A stretch of DNA of 64,000 bases, taken from the NCBI GenBank assembly GCA_000802095.1, contig JUEB01000017.1, positions 1 to 64,000 of the forward strand, given 5' to 3'. Below, one piece after another: positions 17,563-27,061 of the stretch. The notes beneath the pieces are model-generated. The model did not search any database. It was not told the origin of the DNA and was given only the letters and a program-made list of their open reading frames with translations. The translations under genes were made by a program, and so were the position numbers. The first letter of the stretch is position 1. Every line of letters starts with the position of its first letter. This DNA is from Peptococcaceae bacterium BICA1-7. Its GTDB lineage: Bacteria; Bacillota; Desulfotomaculia; Desulfotomaculales; Desulfocucumaceae.

Positions 17563-18445
17563 AGAATATCTCTCCTCCTGTTTTGCCGGTCCCGACAATA
17601 GAGCGCAGCATATCCAGACATGCAGTCATTTTACAAGTATCTATTCCTGTTTCTATTTTCATCTCTGAAAGCATCATAACAAGTTTTTCGGTGGCAATAT
17701 TGCCAGGCGCGCCCGGTGCATACGGGCAACCTCCCATTCCCCCGATGGAGGAGTCAAAGACAGTGACCCCGGCCTGCATGGCCGCCAGCACATTGGCCAG
17801 ACCCAGTCCCCTGGTATCGTGAAAATGGGCCGCCAGGCCCACCCCGGAAACTTTTCTGCCTGCTTCGCCAAATAGCCGGTAAACCTGGGCGGGATTGGCA
17901 ACTCCCACGGTATCGGCCAGCACTATTTCAAAGCAGCCCATATTTTTAAGCTCAGAGGCTATATGGTATACCCTGTCCGGCGGCACCTTTCCCTCGTAGG
18001 GGCAGCCAAATGAAACAGCCACACTGCCTCTTACCATCACCCCATCCCTTTGGGCCGCTTCGGCAATACTGCCAAAATACTTAAGTGACTCTTCGATGGT
18101 GCGGTTTACATTCTTCATGTTGTGGGACTGGCTGGCCGAAATCACCAGATTTATCTCCCTTACCCCACACTCCCTGGCCCTCTCATAGCCTCTCAGGTTG
18201 GGAATAAGGGCGCTTATACGGGTGTGGAGCCCTGTGCCAACCCCCTTTATAACCTCTTCCGCGTCCTTGAGTTGGGGTATCCACCGGGGATGTACAAAGG
18301 AAGTGGCCTCTATACGCTTTAATCCGGACCGTATCAGGCAATTTACCAGATCTATTTTCAGATCGGTGGACATGAAAATAGGCTCATTCTGGAGTCCGTC
18401 CCTGGGACCCACCTCCACTATCGACACCTTCCGGGGTAATTTCAT
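17555..18445 (-). CDS. hydroxymethylglutaryl-CoA lyase
   Basis: The enzyme cleaves HMG-CoA to acetoacetate and acetyl-CoA, the last step of leucine breakdown. At 296 residues it has the usual length. The TIM-barrel catalytic features are present: VGPRDGLQNE at the start, AHFHDTRGLGLANVLAAM (metal histidines) and the signature GGMGGCPYAPGAPGN with the active-site cysteine. Start ATG at 18445 is preceded by GGGAGTTAGT. The downstream GGDEF-EAL sensor begins within its stop codon region, implying translational coupling. No methylcrotonyl- or glutaconyl-CoA genes lie beside it, so leucine use is inferred only from the enzyme. Confidence 0.93.
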   Translation of the reverse strand: MKLPRKVSIVEVGPRDGLQNEPIFMSTDLKIDLVNCLIRSGLKRIEATSFVHPRWIPQLKDAEEVIKGVGTGLHTRISALIPNLRGYERARECGVREINLVISASQSHNMKNVNRTIEESLKYFGSIAEAAQRDGVMVRGSVAVSFGCPYEGKVPPDRVYHIASELKNMGCFEIVLADTVGVANPAQVYRLFGEAGRKVSGVGLAAHFHDTRGLGLANVLAAMQAGVTVFDSSIGGMGGCPYAPGAPGNIATEKLVMMLSEMKIETGIDTCKMTACLDMLRSIVGTGKTGGEIFCG

Positions 18446-18576
18446 ACTAACTCCCTTTATTTTTAACTAGTTGTTATTTTATTTCTTAATTATATAATAA
18501 CATTTTAATAAGTAAATAATTAATCTACTTTGGAATAATAAAAAGTATTTATTTATATTTTTCTGTGCCCCTGAAC

Positions 18577-18605
18577 AAAAAAAAGGCGCATTTACTGCGC
18601 CTTTT
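18577..18605 (-). terminator. terminator of the molybdenum hydroxylase gene
   Basis: AAAAGGCGCA (18581-18590) pairs with TGCGCCTTTT (18596-18605). The minus strand reads on into a run of eight Ts. It lies directly after the stop at 18609. Confidence 0.9.
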
Positions 18606-18608
18606 GCA

Positions 18609-21392
18609 CTACATTTTTATTTTACCAATCCCCTTCAGCACCTTTTCGGGAGTGGCCGGAAGAGTTCGCAGGCGCACCCCGGTGGCGTCAAATATGGCGT
18701 TTAAAACCGCCGGGGCCGCAGGAACGGTGGCCACCTCCGATACCCCCTTGGCTCCGAAAGGACCGCTGGGATCCGGGTCCTCTATAAGTATGCAGCTTAT
18801 TTCCGGAGTTTCTGCAATGGTGGGGACCCCCAGCTGCCTGTACGTTTTGGTTACCGGGATTCCTTCATTGATTGTATAGGCCTCGGACAGAGCATAGCCT
18901 ATGCCCATTAAACAGCTTCCCTCTATCTGTCCCTCTATCTTCTGGGGATTGATGGCCCGGCCGCAGTCATGGGCCGCAATAATCTTTAATACCTTCACCC
19001 CCCCGGTAGACTCATCCACCTCAACCACCGCCACCTGGGTAGTATAGGCATAGGCCGGGTAGTTTTTGTACTGATCCGGAGGAACAGTTCTCCTGGCCTC
19101 CTTATCGGCCAGGGAATAGGTTTGGGGAGCTGTATAATAATAGGACGCTGCTACGGTTTCTCCGGAACTGGCAGCCCTGGCGGCCAGTTCCTCCAGGAGC
19201 ATTATCCTTCCTGCCGGCCCTTCTATGGCTCCACAATCAAGCCTCAGCCCGGCTGTGGGGACTCCGGCATACTCCGCGGCCTTCTCCAGAACAACTTTTT
19301 TAAACTCACCGGCGGCCAGCTCCACCGCTTTCCCGCTGATAAGCACCTGCCTTTCCCCTACGGCCCCCCCATGGCGCATGGTCAGCACAGTATCACCGCT
19401 GATCACCTCAAACAGCCCTTCATCAATGCCCAGTACCTCCGAGGCCACCTGCAGGAGGGCGGTGCGTATACCCTGCCCCATATCCACCGCTGAAACCCTC
19501 AGCTGCACCCTGCCACCGGGCTGCAGAGCCAGTATTGCCCCGGCGTCATCCAGCTTGCCCTTGCCGGCGCCCACATTTTTAAAGCCGCTGGCAACCCCGA
19601 TGCCTATGCGCCTGCCCTGCCCCCTGGCGGCCTTTATGGCCGGCATCTCCTTCTCCAGGGCCTCTCTGGCCGCCTCAATGGTAGCTCTGGTGGCTACGCT
19701 GACTTTCAGTATTTCTCCAGATACAGTGCGGTCCCCCACCTTAAGAGCGTTAACCATCCTTACCTCAAAAGGGTCCAGACCCAGCCTGCAGGAGGCCTCA
19801 TCCAAAAGAGACTCCATGGCCACCGCCGCCTGGTTTATGCCAAACCCTCTGAAGGCGCTGCTGTTAGCATTGTTGGTATGCACAGCCCAGCCCTCCACCC
19901 TTAAGTTGGGCACCCGGTAGGGGCCGCAGGAAAATATGCAGGCCTGGTCTATTACCCTTGGGCTAAGGGCCGTGTAAGGCCCGGCGTCGGATAAAAGCCT
20001 GGCGTCCACCGCCATTATTCTGCCCCGGGCATCCAGCCCTACCCGGTAATCCATCCAGTAGGGGTGACGCTTTGTGCTGAGCCTCAGGGACTCACCCCGG
20101 GTAAGGGTTATTTTAACCGGCCGCCGCAAGCAGTGGGCCCCCAGGGCCACCAGGGCCTCCACGGTGTTGTCCAGCTTGCTTCCAAAGGCCCCGCCCAAAG
20201 GTGTGGCTATCACCCTTATGGCCTCTTCCTGAAGATTCAGCAGGGCGCCCAGCTGCCTTCTTATTTCAAAAGGAAACTGGGTGGGGGCGTACACCGTTAG
20301 CACTCCCCCCTCATCCACCAGGGCCAGGCCGGCCTCGGGCTCCAGGTAGGCATGCTCCACACAGGGAGTTTCAAAGTGCCCTTCCACCACAACAGCCGAC
20401 TGCCTCAAGCCCTCTTCCACACTGCCCTCCTGGTGCACCAGGTGTTTGCAGACATTGCCTTTTGAGTACAGCGCAGGAGCATCAGTCTTTATAGCCTCCT
20501 GGGGAGAAAAAAGGCCGGGAAGGGGCCGGTAGCAAACCTTTATATTCTTCACCGCCCGCTCAGCTTCCCCGGGGCTGTCGGCAAACACCACAGCCACGGC
20601 GTCGCCGGTGAAGAGAACCCGGTCCCGGCAGAGCACAGGCTGGTCCGGAGACAGCGAGCCCATTCCATTGTGACCAGGAACATCACCGGCTGTAAGCACT
20701 GCTTTAACTCCGGGCATATTGTCGGCGCCCGAGGTGTCCACAGAGAGTATTTCAGCGTGAGGGTGGTCACTCCACAGTATCTTCCCGAAAAGCATCCCCT
20801 CAAGATACATATCATCGGCAAAGGGCAGGCTGCCCTTTACCTTGGACTCACCGTCCAGGTCAGGCGCAGACCTTCCCAGGCCCACTCCCGGAGCCCCCAC
20901 CTTTATTTCCTCAGGGTGCTTCAGCCAGCGGGCGGCCAGCTTTACAGACTCGATAATCTTTACATAGCCGGTGCAGCGGCAAATGTTGTCCTTAAGCCCC
21001 TCCAGTATCTGGTCCCGGGTGGGGTCCGGACACCGGTCCAGAAGCCCCTTGGCCGATATTACCATACCCGGGATGCAAAACCCGCACTGCACCGCGCCGC
21101 CGGCCAGAAAGGCGGCCTGAATGGGGTGCAGCTGCCCATTTTTGCTTAAATTCTCAATGGTCTCCACCACTTTTCCGGAGACCCTGGACAATTTTGTGAG
21201 ACAGGACTTGGTGGGCCGCCCATCCACCAGCACCATACAGGCGCCGCAGTGATTGGTGCCGCATCCCTCCTTGGCGCCGGTCAGGCCCTTTTCATCCCTT
21301 AAAAATCTCAGCAGTGTAGTGTTTGGGCTTACCCTGGCCTCAAGGGGATCACCGTTTAGTGTAAAGCGAACTTCTATCAGGTCTTTCACCAT
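18609..21392 (-). CDS. single-chain molybdenum hydroxylase (Mop-type aldehyde oxidoreductase)
   Basis: A 927-residue member of the xanthine dehydrogenase family. The N-terminal 160 residues hold two [2Fe-2S] clusters: plant-type CGTNHCGACM with a later SCLT, and QCGFCIPGM...CRCTGY. The rest is the molybdopterin domain, with substrate and cofactor segments such as GGAFGSK and SSAFRGFG. The catalytic glutamate is expected in GAKGVSEV near the C-terminus. There is no FAD domain, so the layout matches Desulfovibrio gigas aldehyde oxidoreductase (about 907 residues) rather than xanthine dehydrogenase. The substrate is probably an aldehyde or N-heterocycle; the sequence does not say which. Monocistronic, with its own terminator. 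Mo/W import is encoded at 46-48.6 kb. Confidence 0.85.
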   Translation of the reverse strand: MVKDLIEVRFTLNGDPLEARVSPNTTLLRFLRDEKGLTGAKEGCGTNHCGACMVLVDGRPTKSCLTKLSRVSGKVVETIENLSKNGQLHPIQAAFLAGGAVQCGFCIPGMVISAKGLLDRCPDPTRDQILEGLKDNICRCTGYVKIIESVKLAARWLKHPEEIKVGAPGVGLGRSAPDLDGESKVKGSLPFADDMYLEGMLFGKILWSDHPHAEILSVDTSGADNMPGVKAVLTAGDVPGHNGMGSLSPDQPVLCRDRVLFTGDAVAVVFADSPGEAERAVKNIKVCYRPLPGLFSPQEAIKTDAPALYSKGNVCKHLVHQEGSVEEGLRQSAVVVEGHFETPCVEHAYLEPEAGLALVDEGGVLTVYAPTQFPFEIRRQLGALLNLQEEAIRVIATPLGGAFGSKLDNTVEALVALGAHCLRRPVKITLTRGESLRLSTKRHPYWMDYRVGLDARGRIMAVDARLLSDAGPYTALSPRVIDQACIFSCGPYRVPNLRVEGWAVHTNNANSSAFRGFGINQAAVAMESLLDEASCRLGLDPFEVRMVNALKVGDRTVSGEILKVSVATRATIEAAREALEKEMPAIKAARGQGRRIGIGVASGFKNVGAGKGKLDDAGAILALQPGGRVQLRVSAVDMGQGIRTALLQVASEVLGIDEGLFEVISGDTVLTMRHGGAVGERQVLISGKAVELAAGEFKKVVLEKAAEYAGVPTAGLRLDCGAIEGPAGRIMLLEELAARAASSGETVAASYYYTAPQTYSLADKEARRTVPPDQYKNYPAYAYTTQVAVVEVDESTGGVKVLKIIAAHDCGRAINPQKIEGQIEGSCLMGIGYALSEAYTINEGIPVTKTYRQLGVPTIAETPEISCILIEDPDPSGPFGAKGVSEVATVPAAPAVLNAIFDATGVRLRTLPATPEKVLKGIGKIKM

Positions 21393-21510
21393 ACCAGCCC
21401 CCTTCTATTACTATAATAATACGCTCTCCCGTCAGGAGTCAGAATACAGACCCCCGGGCCACCAAACCACGGAGAATAAGAAACCTGCAATTATGAAAGT
21501 ATTATTAATA

Positions 21511-21686
21511 AACCACAGAGCACACAGAGACACAGAGGTTTTTAAGCTCTGCTTGAATGCTTAAAGAGATTTTTATTAAAATGGTTTGAAGAAGGCAAAC
21601 TTCTCTATTTTGTTTCATAGGTTTCAGACCTGAAAGTAATGCCTGAGAGCAAAATTCTCTGTGATCTCTGTGTCCTCTGTGGTTTA
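21511..21686. repeat. MITE-like element, copy 1
   Basis: The stretch begins AACCACAGAGCACACAGAG and ends CTCTGTGTCCTCTGTGGTTT, giving imperfect terminal inverted repeats around an AT-rich middle. The interior shares long stretches with copy 2 at 48909, for example GCTTGAATGCT, TTTTATTAAAAT and TTTCAGACCTGAAAGTAATG. There is no coding capacity. It occupies much of the 520-base gap 21393-21912. Confidence 0.75.
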
Positions 21687-21735
21687 AAAGGACCCCAATT
21701 TCATCTTCTTTGTGGCCGTTTTAGAAGGAATGCTT

Positions 21736-21803
21736 AAACCTCCCGTCTCCTGACCGGAGGTATTACCCTCAAGCAGTCTCCCGACCATAAATATTACCCT
21801 CAG
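21736..21803. repeat. family A repeat units
   Basis: Two degenerate units (CTCCTGACCGGAGGTATTAC then CAGTCTCCCGACCATAAATA). The remaining bases to 21912 show nothing else beyond AT-rich spacer. Confidence 0.65.
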
Positions 21804-21912
21804 TTAAAAAAGTTGTATCCCTATACCCCGATTGGTGTGTCCCAGCTACACAATCGGGGACATTCCTGTCCCCAAAGTTTTACTTAAGCTTCAGCAGGTG
21901 TGTCCCCATTCC

Positions 21913-22821
21913 TTAATAGATAAATATAAGCGCCGCCCCTATAGTAACCAAAAGGGCTCCTCCCACAAGGCTTTTGGTTATTCTTTCCTTCTTCCGCAGT
22001 ATCAGATAGGATAGCACTATGGTAAAAAGAGGCTCCAGGCTGGCCACAACATTGGTAATAGTAACCGTGGCGTACTGCAGCGCGACAAAAAAGCAAAGAA
22101 TAGCCACACCGGTACATACCCCTGAATAGACATAATTTACCGAGTCTTTACCCATGAGCTTCTTCCAGGGAACGCTCTTTTTCTTTGCCCCATAAGAAAT
22201 AAATGTTAATACAGTGGCTGTAAGGGAACCCAGAAAAGCTCCTCCCACTGCCGAGGGCCATATTTCCAGGCCCACCTTTCTGGCGGCAATGCCCATGGCA
22301 AAGGCCAGGCCGCTGGCCAGCCCTATCAGAACGCCGGTGTTTACTGCATGTCTTTTTTTACCCTTCTCTTTTCCGTCTTCCTGTCTGAAAAAGTCCTGGG
22401 CAGAGATTATATAAAGCCCCGCCAGGGAAATCAAGGCTCCGGTCAGGGAACCCCGGTTAACCTGCTCGCCGATAATAAACATGCCTATAAACAGCGTGAA
22501 TACCGGTGAGGCCACCTTATAGGTCCCGGCTCTGGAAGGGCCGTTCACTCTGACACTCTCAAACAGCAGGTACCTGCCCAGAAAGGAGGTGAGAGCCCCG
22601 GCCAGCACAAACCAGATCAGTGCCCCGGCCTGCAGGGGGGCCCATTTCCCGGCCAGGTAGATACCTGTAAGGCCCAGGGCATAAATAACATTGTTCACTA
22701 TAAGAGTTACTATCATGCCGCTGTCCTTGTCCATCCGGTCCAGGGCGCGCCTGTTGAATATATTGCTGAAGGAGTAAAGAATAGCGTTGGATACCGCCAG
22801 CAGCTCGCCTATTATTTCCAT
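21913..22821 (-). CDS. EamA/DMT family membrane transporter
   Basis: A 302-residue protein with about ten predicted helices in two EamA halves (SNAILYSFSNIFNRRAL in the first; GLASGLAFAMGIAARKVGLE starting the second). A cytoplasmic KEDGKEKGKKRH loop lies between the halves. These drug/metabolite transporters usually export amino acids, metabolites or sugars; the substrate here is unknown. A longer frame runs from 22986, but its first 55 residues are read from dispersed-repeat DNA and through a hairpin. The ATG at 22821 has GGAGAG upstream and starts at the first helix, so it is chosen. An upstream terminator separates it from the peptide-importer operon. Confidence 0.85.
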   Translation of the reverse strand: MEIIGELLAVSNAILYSFSNIFNRRALDRMDKDSGMIVTLIVNNVIYALGLTGIYLAGKWAPLQAGALIWFVLAGALTSFLGRYLLFESVRVNGPSRAGTYKVASPVFTLFIGMFIIGEQVNRGSLTGALISLAGLYIISAQDFFRQEDGKEKGKKRHAVNTGVLIGLASGLAFAMGIAARKVGLEIWPSAVGGAFLGSLTATVLTFISYGAKKKSVPWKKLMGKDSVNYVYSGVCTGVAILCFFVALQYATVTITNVVASLEPLFTIVLSYLILRKKERITKSLVGGALLVTIGAALIFIY

Positions 22822-22831
22822 AATACTCTCC

Positions 22832-22856
22832 AAATAAAAACCCCGGCGAACCGGGG
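22832..22856 (-). terminator. terminator of the oligopeptide ABC operon
   Basis: CCCCGG (22841-22846) and CCGGGG (22851-22856) form a stem with a CGAA loop. On the minus strand the stem is followed by TTTTTATTT. It lies between the last ABC gene and the DMT transporter start. Confidence 0.8.
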
Positions 22857-22866
22857 TAAAAGTAGA

Positions 22867-22993
22867 CTGGGAATCAGGAATTGGGGATTGGGGATTAGGG
22901 ATTGGGGTCTTTAATGCCTGCTCCCGTCTCCTGTCTCCTGTCTCCTGACCTGAAGTATTACCCTCAAGCAGTCTCCTGACCCCCAAATATTAT
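22867..22993. repeat. dispersed repeats: GGGGATT run and family A units
   Basis: An oligo repeat GGAATTGGGGATTGGGGATT (22872-22891) with further GATTGGGG copies is followed by CTCCCGTCTCCTGTCTCCTG and a family A unit. It fills the spacer between the ABC operon and the terminator. Confidence 0.65.
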
Positions 22994-22997
22994 CTTA

Positions 22998-23987
22998 TCA
23001 GTCTAAGTGGCAGGCCACCCAGTGGGAGGCTTCCTTTTCCCTTAATATAGGCTCCTCCTGCCGGCAGCGGTCCATCACATAGCGGCAGCGGGTGTTGAAG
23101 CGGCAGCCGGGCGGGGGGTCAATGGGGTTGGGAACATCCCCCTCCAGTATTATGCGATCCTTCTTGGCCCCGGGGCTGGGAATGGGGATAGCGCTTAAGA
23201 GCGCCTGGGTATAAGGATGCTGGGGACCGGCAAACAAAAGGCCCTTGGGAGCCATCTCCACCATCTTCCCCAGGTACATTACTCCCACCCGGTCGCTTAT
23301 ATGCTTGACCACACTCATATCGTGAGCAATAAAAAGGTAGGTCAGCTTAAATTCTTCCTGCAGGTCTTTGAGCAGGTTTATTATCTGGGACCTGATGGAC
23401 ACGTCCAGGGCAGACACTGGCTCGTCAGCCACAATAAGCTTGGGCCTCAGAGAAAGAGCCCTGGCCATCCCCACGCGCTGGCGCTGCCCGCCGCTCAGCT
23501 CCCTGGGGAAACAGTACATGTGGTTGGGCCTCAGTCCCACGGCCACCAGCAGGTCACTTATCTGGTCATCCAAATTGGCGCCCCCGCCCACTCTGTGGAC
23601 CTCCAGGGGCTCCTTAATCAGGTCTCCCACGGTCATGCGGGGGTTCAGCGAGGCCATGGGGTCCTGGAATACTATCTGCATCTCCCGGCGAAGGCAGCGC
23701 AGTTCCTCGGACTTGATATCATTAATCTTCCGCCCATCGAACACTATATCGCCGGAGGTGGGCTCAATAAGCCTCAGTATAAGCCTGCCGGTAGTGGTCT
23801 TGCCGCAGCCGCTTTCTCCCACCAGCCCGAAGGTTTCCCCGGGAAGTATATTGAAAGAGACACCGTCCACCGCATGAACTCTGCCCACTACCCTGGACAG
23901 GATACCCTTGGTGATAGGAAAATATTTGGTCAGATTCTTTACCTCTACCAGAGACTCCCGCCCCGCTTTAATGGCCGGATCAGGCAT
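22998..23987 (-). CDS. oligopeptide/dipeptide ABC transporter ATPase, OppF/DppF type
   Basis: Cytoplasmic ATPase of about 329 residues that powers peptide or related uptake. Visible motifs: Walker [10 protein letters not shown] (about 57), signature [15 protein letters not shown] (about 163) and Walker [13 protein letters not shown]. The C-terminal oligopeptide extension has the cysteine pattern [15 protein letters not shown]. Start: the ATG at 23987 overlaps the OppD stop (ATGCCTGA) and has GGAGGTG upstream; a GTG nine bases earlier is too close to that site. It is last gene of the five-gene importer operon. Confidence 0.92.
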   Translation of the reverse strand: MPDPAIKAGRESLVEVKNLTKYFPITKGILSRVVGRVHAVDGVSFNILPGETFGLVGESGCGKTTTGRLILRLIEPTSGDIVFDGRKINDIKSEELRCLRREMQIVFQDPMASLNPRMTVGDLIKEPLEVHRVGGGANLDDQISDLLVAVGLRPNHMYCFPRELSGGQRQRVGMARALSLRPKLIVADEPVSALDVSIRSQIINLLKDLQEEFKLTYLFIAHDMSVVKHISDRVGVMYLGKMVEMAPKGLLFAGPQHPYTQALLSAIPIPSPGAKKDRIILEGDVPNPIDPPPGCRFNTRCRYVMDRCRQEEPILREKEASHWVACHLD

Positions 23988-25056
23988 TGGCCTCACCTCC
24001 TTTGGTCTCCTGTTTATTCATGCAGTCTTCAGGGGATGAAAAAGATCTGTCCCCATCTGTCACTCGCCAGCAGGAAACCCACTGGCCGGGCTTTGGAGAA
24101 ACCAGGGGGGGCGCTTCAACAGTACAGCGCTCATCGGCCACCTCGCACCTGGGGTGGAATCGGCACCCGGACGGCATGCGGGTGGGATTGGGTATGCTTC
24201 CCGGAATTATTTTCAGACGCTCGCCCGTTCCATCAAGTCTTGGAATGGACTGCAAGAGCCCCATGGTATACGGGTGGGTGGGATTATTAAAGAGGTCACC
24301 GGCATAGGCCACCTCCATGACCTTCCCCGCATACATCACCACAACCCTCTCACACAGCTCGGCCACCACACCCAGGTCGTGGGTAATCAGCATTACCGCG
24401 CTGCCTACCTTTTCCCTGGTGGCCAGGATAAGCTGAAGAATCTGGGCCTGAATGGTCACATCCAGCGCCGTGGTGGGCTCATCGGCTATCAGAAGGGTGG
24501 GGTGGCAAGAGAGGGCCATGGCTATCATTACCCTCTGCCTCATGCCGCCGGACATCTGGAAGGGATAGTCGTGCACCCTTTTTTCCGGGGAGGGTATACC
24601 CACCAGCTTAATCATCTCCACCGCCCTGTTCAGCGCCTCCTGTTTGGAAACACTCTGGTGGAGCATGATATTCTCCATAATCTGGTACCCCACCGTATAG
24701 GCCGGGTTTAATGAGCTCATGGGCTCCTGGAATATCATGGAGATATCCTTACCCCGTATCTGCCTCATTTCTTTCTGACTCTTGGTAAGCAGGCTCTCAT
24801 TTCTGAACAGTATATCCCCCCCGGCAATATAGCCCGGAGGCGAGGGGATAAGCCTCAACACCGACATGGCGGTTATGCTTTTGCCGCTGCCGGACTCGCC
24901 CACAACTCCCAGTATCTCCCTTTCCCGAATGTGCAGGCTGGCCCCGTCCACGGCTTTCACAAGGCCGTTGTCGGTGCGGAAATAAGTTTTCAGATCCTTT
25001 ATTGAAAGAAGTGGTGTAACATTTTCACGTTCAATTTTTTTATTCTTCATGTTCAT
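23980..25056 (-). CDS. oligopeptide/dipeptide ABC transporter ATPase, OppD/DppD type
   Basis: ATPase subunit of about 358 residues paired with the OppF-type protein. Walker A GESGSGKS (about 55), signature [14 protein letters not shown], Walker [13 protein letters not shown] and the C-terminal motif [15 protein letters not shown] are present. The longest frame starts at 25179 inside the permease gene. The ATG at 25056 follows the permease stop by six bases with GGAG and GGGGG upstream, so it is chosen. The short C-terminal tail after the oligopeptide motif is unusually acidic and Gly-rich but not remarkable. Confidence 0.92.
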   Translation of the reverse strand: MNMKNKKIERENVTPLLSIKDLKTYFRTDNGLVKAVDGASLHIREREILGVVGESGSGKSITAMSVLRLIPSPPGYIAGGDILFRNESLLTKSQKEMRQIRGKDISMIFQEPMSSLNPAYTVGYQIMENIMLHQSVSKQEALNRAVEMIKLVGIPSPEKRVHDYPFQMSGGMRQRVMIAMALSCHPTLLIADEPTTALDVTIQAQILQLILATREKVGSAVMLITHDLGVVAELCERVVVMYAGKVMEVAYAGDLFNNPTHPYTMGLLQSIPRLDGTGERLKIIPGSIPNPTRMPSGCRFHPRCEVADERCTVEAPPLVSPKPGQWVSCWRVTDGDRSFSSPEDCMNKQETKGGEANA

Positions 25057-25061
25057 GCCCC

Positions 25062-25994
25062 CTACTCCGCCGATTGCCCTTTTTGTAAGGGATCCATCAC
25101 GGTACTGAGCCAGTTGGAGAAAATATTGAGGGCCCAGACCGACAAGGCTATGGCAACACCCGGGAATACCACCAGCCACCAGGCCATGGGGAAATAACTT
25201 CTTCCCTCACCAATCATGAGGCCCCAGGATGAGGTGGGCGGCTGGATCCCATAGCCCAGAAAGCTCATGGTGGCCTCAGCCAGGATGATCCTGGCCACCT
25301 CCAATACAAAAAGAGTCATAAGGGGTGAGAAGATATTGGGCAGTATGTGCCTGAACATTATCTTCAGGGGCTTGACCCCTATGGCCTCGGCCGCCTCCAC
25401 AAGGGGGCCGTTCCTGTAGGTGAGCACCAGTCCCCGGGCCATCCGGGCAAAAACCATCCAACCGTTAAAGGCCAGTGCCAATATGAGGTTGAACTCACCC
25501 GGACCCAGCACCATTACGAAGACCAGCGCCACCAGCATACCGGGAAAGGCAAACTGTATATCCACCATCTGCATTATGATTATCTCTGTTTTACCTCCGG
25601 CATAGCCGGCCAGAAGCCCCAAAAACACTCCCACGGCCGCTGCCAGAACAACCACTATAAAGCCTACCCGCAGGGAGACCCTGCCGCCCCATATTATGCG
25701 GCTCAAAACATCTCTTCCCTGCTGGTCGGTACCCAAAAGGTGCTCCGGGCTTCCCCCCTCTGACCAGACCGGGGGCTTAAGCCTCTCCCATACGTCACCG
25801 GTGGCCTGATCATACGGAGACACCAGTGGGGCCGCTATGGATACAAAAAGTACAAGTACAAGAAAGATAAAGGCATATAATGCCAGGCGATCTTTGACCA
25901 TCTTTCTGGACATGTAGCGAAGTGCGTAAAACCTTGGCCTGCTGTCCCTTATTTCATCCTCATAGACACAGGCCGCTGCTGCTTTAGATTCCAT
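25062..25994 (-). CDS. oligopeptide/dipeptide ABC permease, OppC/DppC type
   Basis: Inner-membrane permease of 310 residues with six helices (first near 35-60). It has a periplasmic stretch with LLGTDQQGRDVLSRIIWGGR, typical of OppC. The EAA coupling loop (VEAAEAIGVKPLKIMFRHIL) contacts the ATPases. GGAGGTG precedes the ATG. It forms the channel together with the OppB-type gene 18 bases upstream. Confidence 0.93.
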   Translation of the reverse strand: MESKAAAACVYEDEIRDSRPRFYALRYMSRKMVKDRLALYAFIFLVLVLFVSIAAPLVSPYDQATGDVWERLKPPVWSEGGSPEHLLGTDQQGRDVLSRIIWGGRVSLRVGFIVVVLAAAVGVFLGLLAGYAGGKTEIIIMQMVDIQFAFPGMLVALVFVMVLGPGEFNLILALAFNGWMVFARMARGLVLTYRNGPLVEAAEAIGVKPLKIMFRHILPNIFSPLMTLFVLEVARIILAEATMSFLGYGIQPPTSSWGLMIGEGRSYFPMAWWLVVFPGVAIALSVWALNIFSNWLSTVMDPLQKGQSAE

Positions 25995-26012
25995 ATATGC
26001 CTGACACCTCCT

Positions 26013-26933
26013 TTAATCAAACTTGACCCGTGGGTTGAACAGCGGGTAAGACAGGTCAATAATAAGGTTCAGAAGATTTATAGTCACTGCTATAACAAAG
26101 GTAAGGGCCTGTAGCAGGGGAAAGTCCTGGTAATTAATGGCGTCTATGATAAGGTGGCCCAGTCCGGGCAGGCCGAACACCACCTCGATAACCACTGTAT
26201 ATCCCGCCAGCATCCGGCCCAGCTCCCAGCCGGACATGGTTATAATGGTGATGCCGGCGTTCTTAAGGGCATGTCTGGTAACCACCAGCCACTCAGCCAG
26301 CCCCTTGGACCTGGCGGTAACCACATACAGCTCCCGTAGCTGCTCCATCATGGCCGACCGAACAATCTGGGTAATTCTCCCCAGTGGCAAAACCGCCAGC
26401 GCCACCGAGGGGAGGACCATATACCTCCAGCCGCCAGTTCCCGAGGTGGGGAACCAGCCCAGGGTGTTGGCGAAAATAAGTATCAAAAGCAGCCCCAGCC
26501 AGAAGTTTGGGACACATATGCCCAGCATGGCCGTGGTGGAAGTAATCTTGTCCAACCACGAACGGGGCCTGAGGGCTGAAAGAACCCCCAGCGGAATGGC
26601 AAAAATAATGGCTATTATGAATGCTATCCCGGAAAGCTTAAGTGTGTAGGGAACCCGCTCCATTGCCAGTTCCAGGGCCGGTGTGCCCTGCCACCAGGAT
26701 TTTCCGAAATCACCTCTGATAACCCCCACCGAGTAATCGGCCAGCTGGGTATAGAGGGGGTCGTCCAGACCAAGCTGATGTGTCAGCCGGGCCCTTTCCT
26801 CATCGGTGGCCTCAATAGGGAGCATTACGTCTACCGGGTTACCCACTGCCCTGGTTAACAAAAATACCAGCAGGGATACCCCGATAACCACCACCAGCGC
26901 GTTAAGCAGTCTAATCACTATATAACGGGTCAT
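26013..26933 (-). CDS. oligopeptide/dipeptide ABC permease, OppB/DppB type
   Basis: Membrane permease of about 306 residues with six helices. It starts MTRYIVIRLLNALVVVIGVS, typical of DppB, and carries the coupling loop (VTARSKGLAEWLVVTRHALK) and FGLPGLGHLIIDAI. A longer frame starts at 26972, but GGGAGG lies at good spacing before the ATG at 26933 and the shorter product begins at the first helix. An attenuator hairpin lies between it and the binding protein upstream. Confidence 0.92.
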   Translation of the reverse strand: MTRYIVIRLLNALVVVIGVSLLVFLLTRAVGNPVDVMLPIEATDEERARLTHQLGLDDPLYTQLADYSVGVIRGDFGKSWWQGTPALELAMERVPYTLKLSGIAFIIAIIFAIPLGVLSALRPRSWLDKITSTTAMLGICVPNFWLGLLLILIFANTLGWFPTSGTGGWRYMVLPSVALAVLPLGRITQIVRSAMMEQLRELYVVTARSKGLAEWLVVTRHALKNAGITIITMSGWELGRMLAGYTVVIEVVFGLPGLGHLIIDAINYQDFPLLQALTFVIAVTINLLNLIIDLSYPLFNPRVKFD

Positions 26934-26995
26934 ATTATTTCCTCCCCGGCTATGGATGTCAGGGTTGCTCACTTACTAAACAATCACCGGTAAAA

Positions 26996-27032
26996 AAGGG
27001 GCAGGAAAATACGTATTCGAGCCCTGCCCCTT
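26996..27032 (-). terminator. attenuator hairpin between binding protein and permeases
   Basis: AAGGGGCAGG (26996-27005) pairs with CCTGCCCCTT (27023-27032). The loop holds a second palindrome AATACGTATT (27008-27017). On the minus strand six Ts follow. The placement inside an operon suggests partial termination, giving more binding protein than membrane parts. Confidence 0.8.
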
Positions 27033-27061
27033 CCTACATAGGCATTCTTAATTTTTGACTA

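Noticed and set aside
18609-21392. Xanthine dehydrogenase
   Set aside because: There is no FAD domain or separate FAD subunit nearby; the single-chain layout fits the aldehyde oxidoreductase type better.
22822-22986. N-terminal extension of the DMT transporter
   Set aside because: It is translated from dispersed repeats and through a terminator hairpin; GGAGAG supports the ATG at 22821.
23217-24290. 357-codon plus-strand frame across the two peptide-transporter ATPase genes
   Set aside because: It spans the junction of two clear ABC ATPases on the other strand and has no family features.
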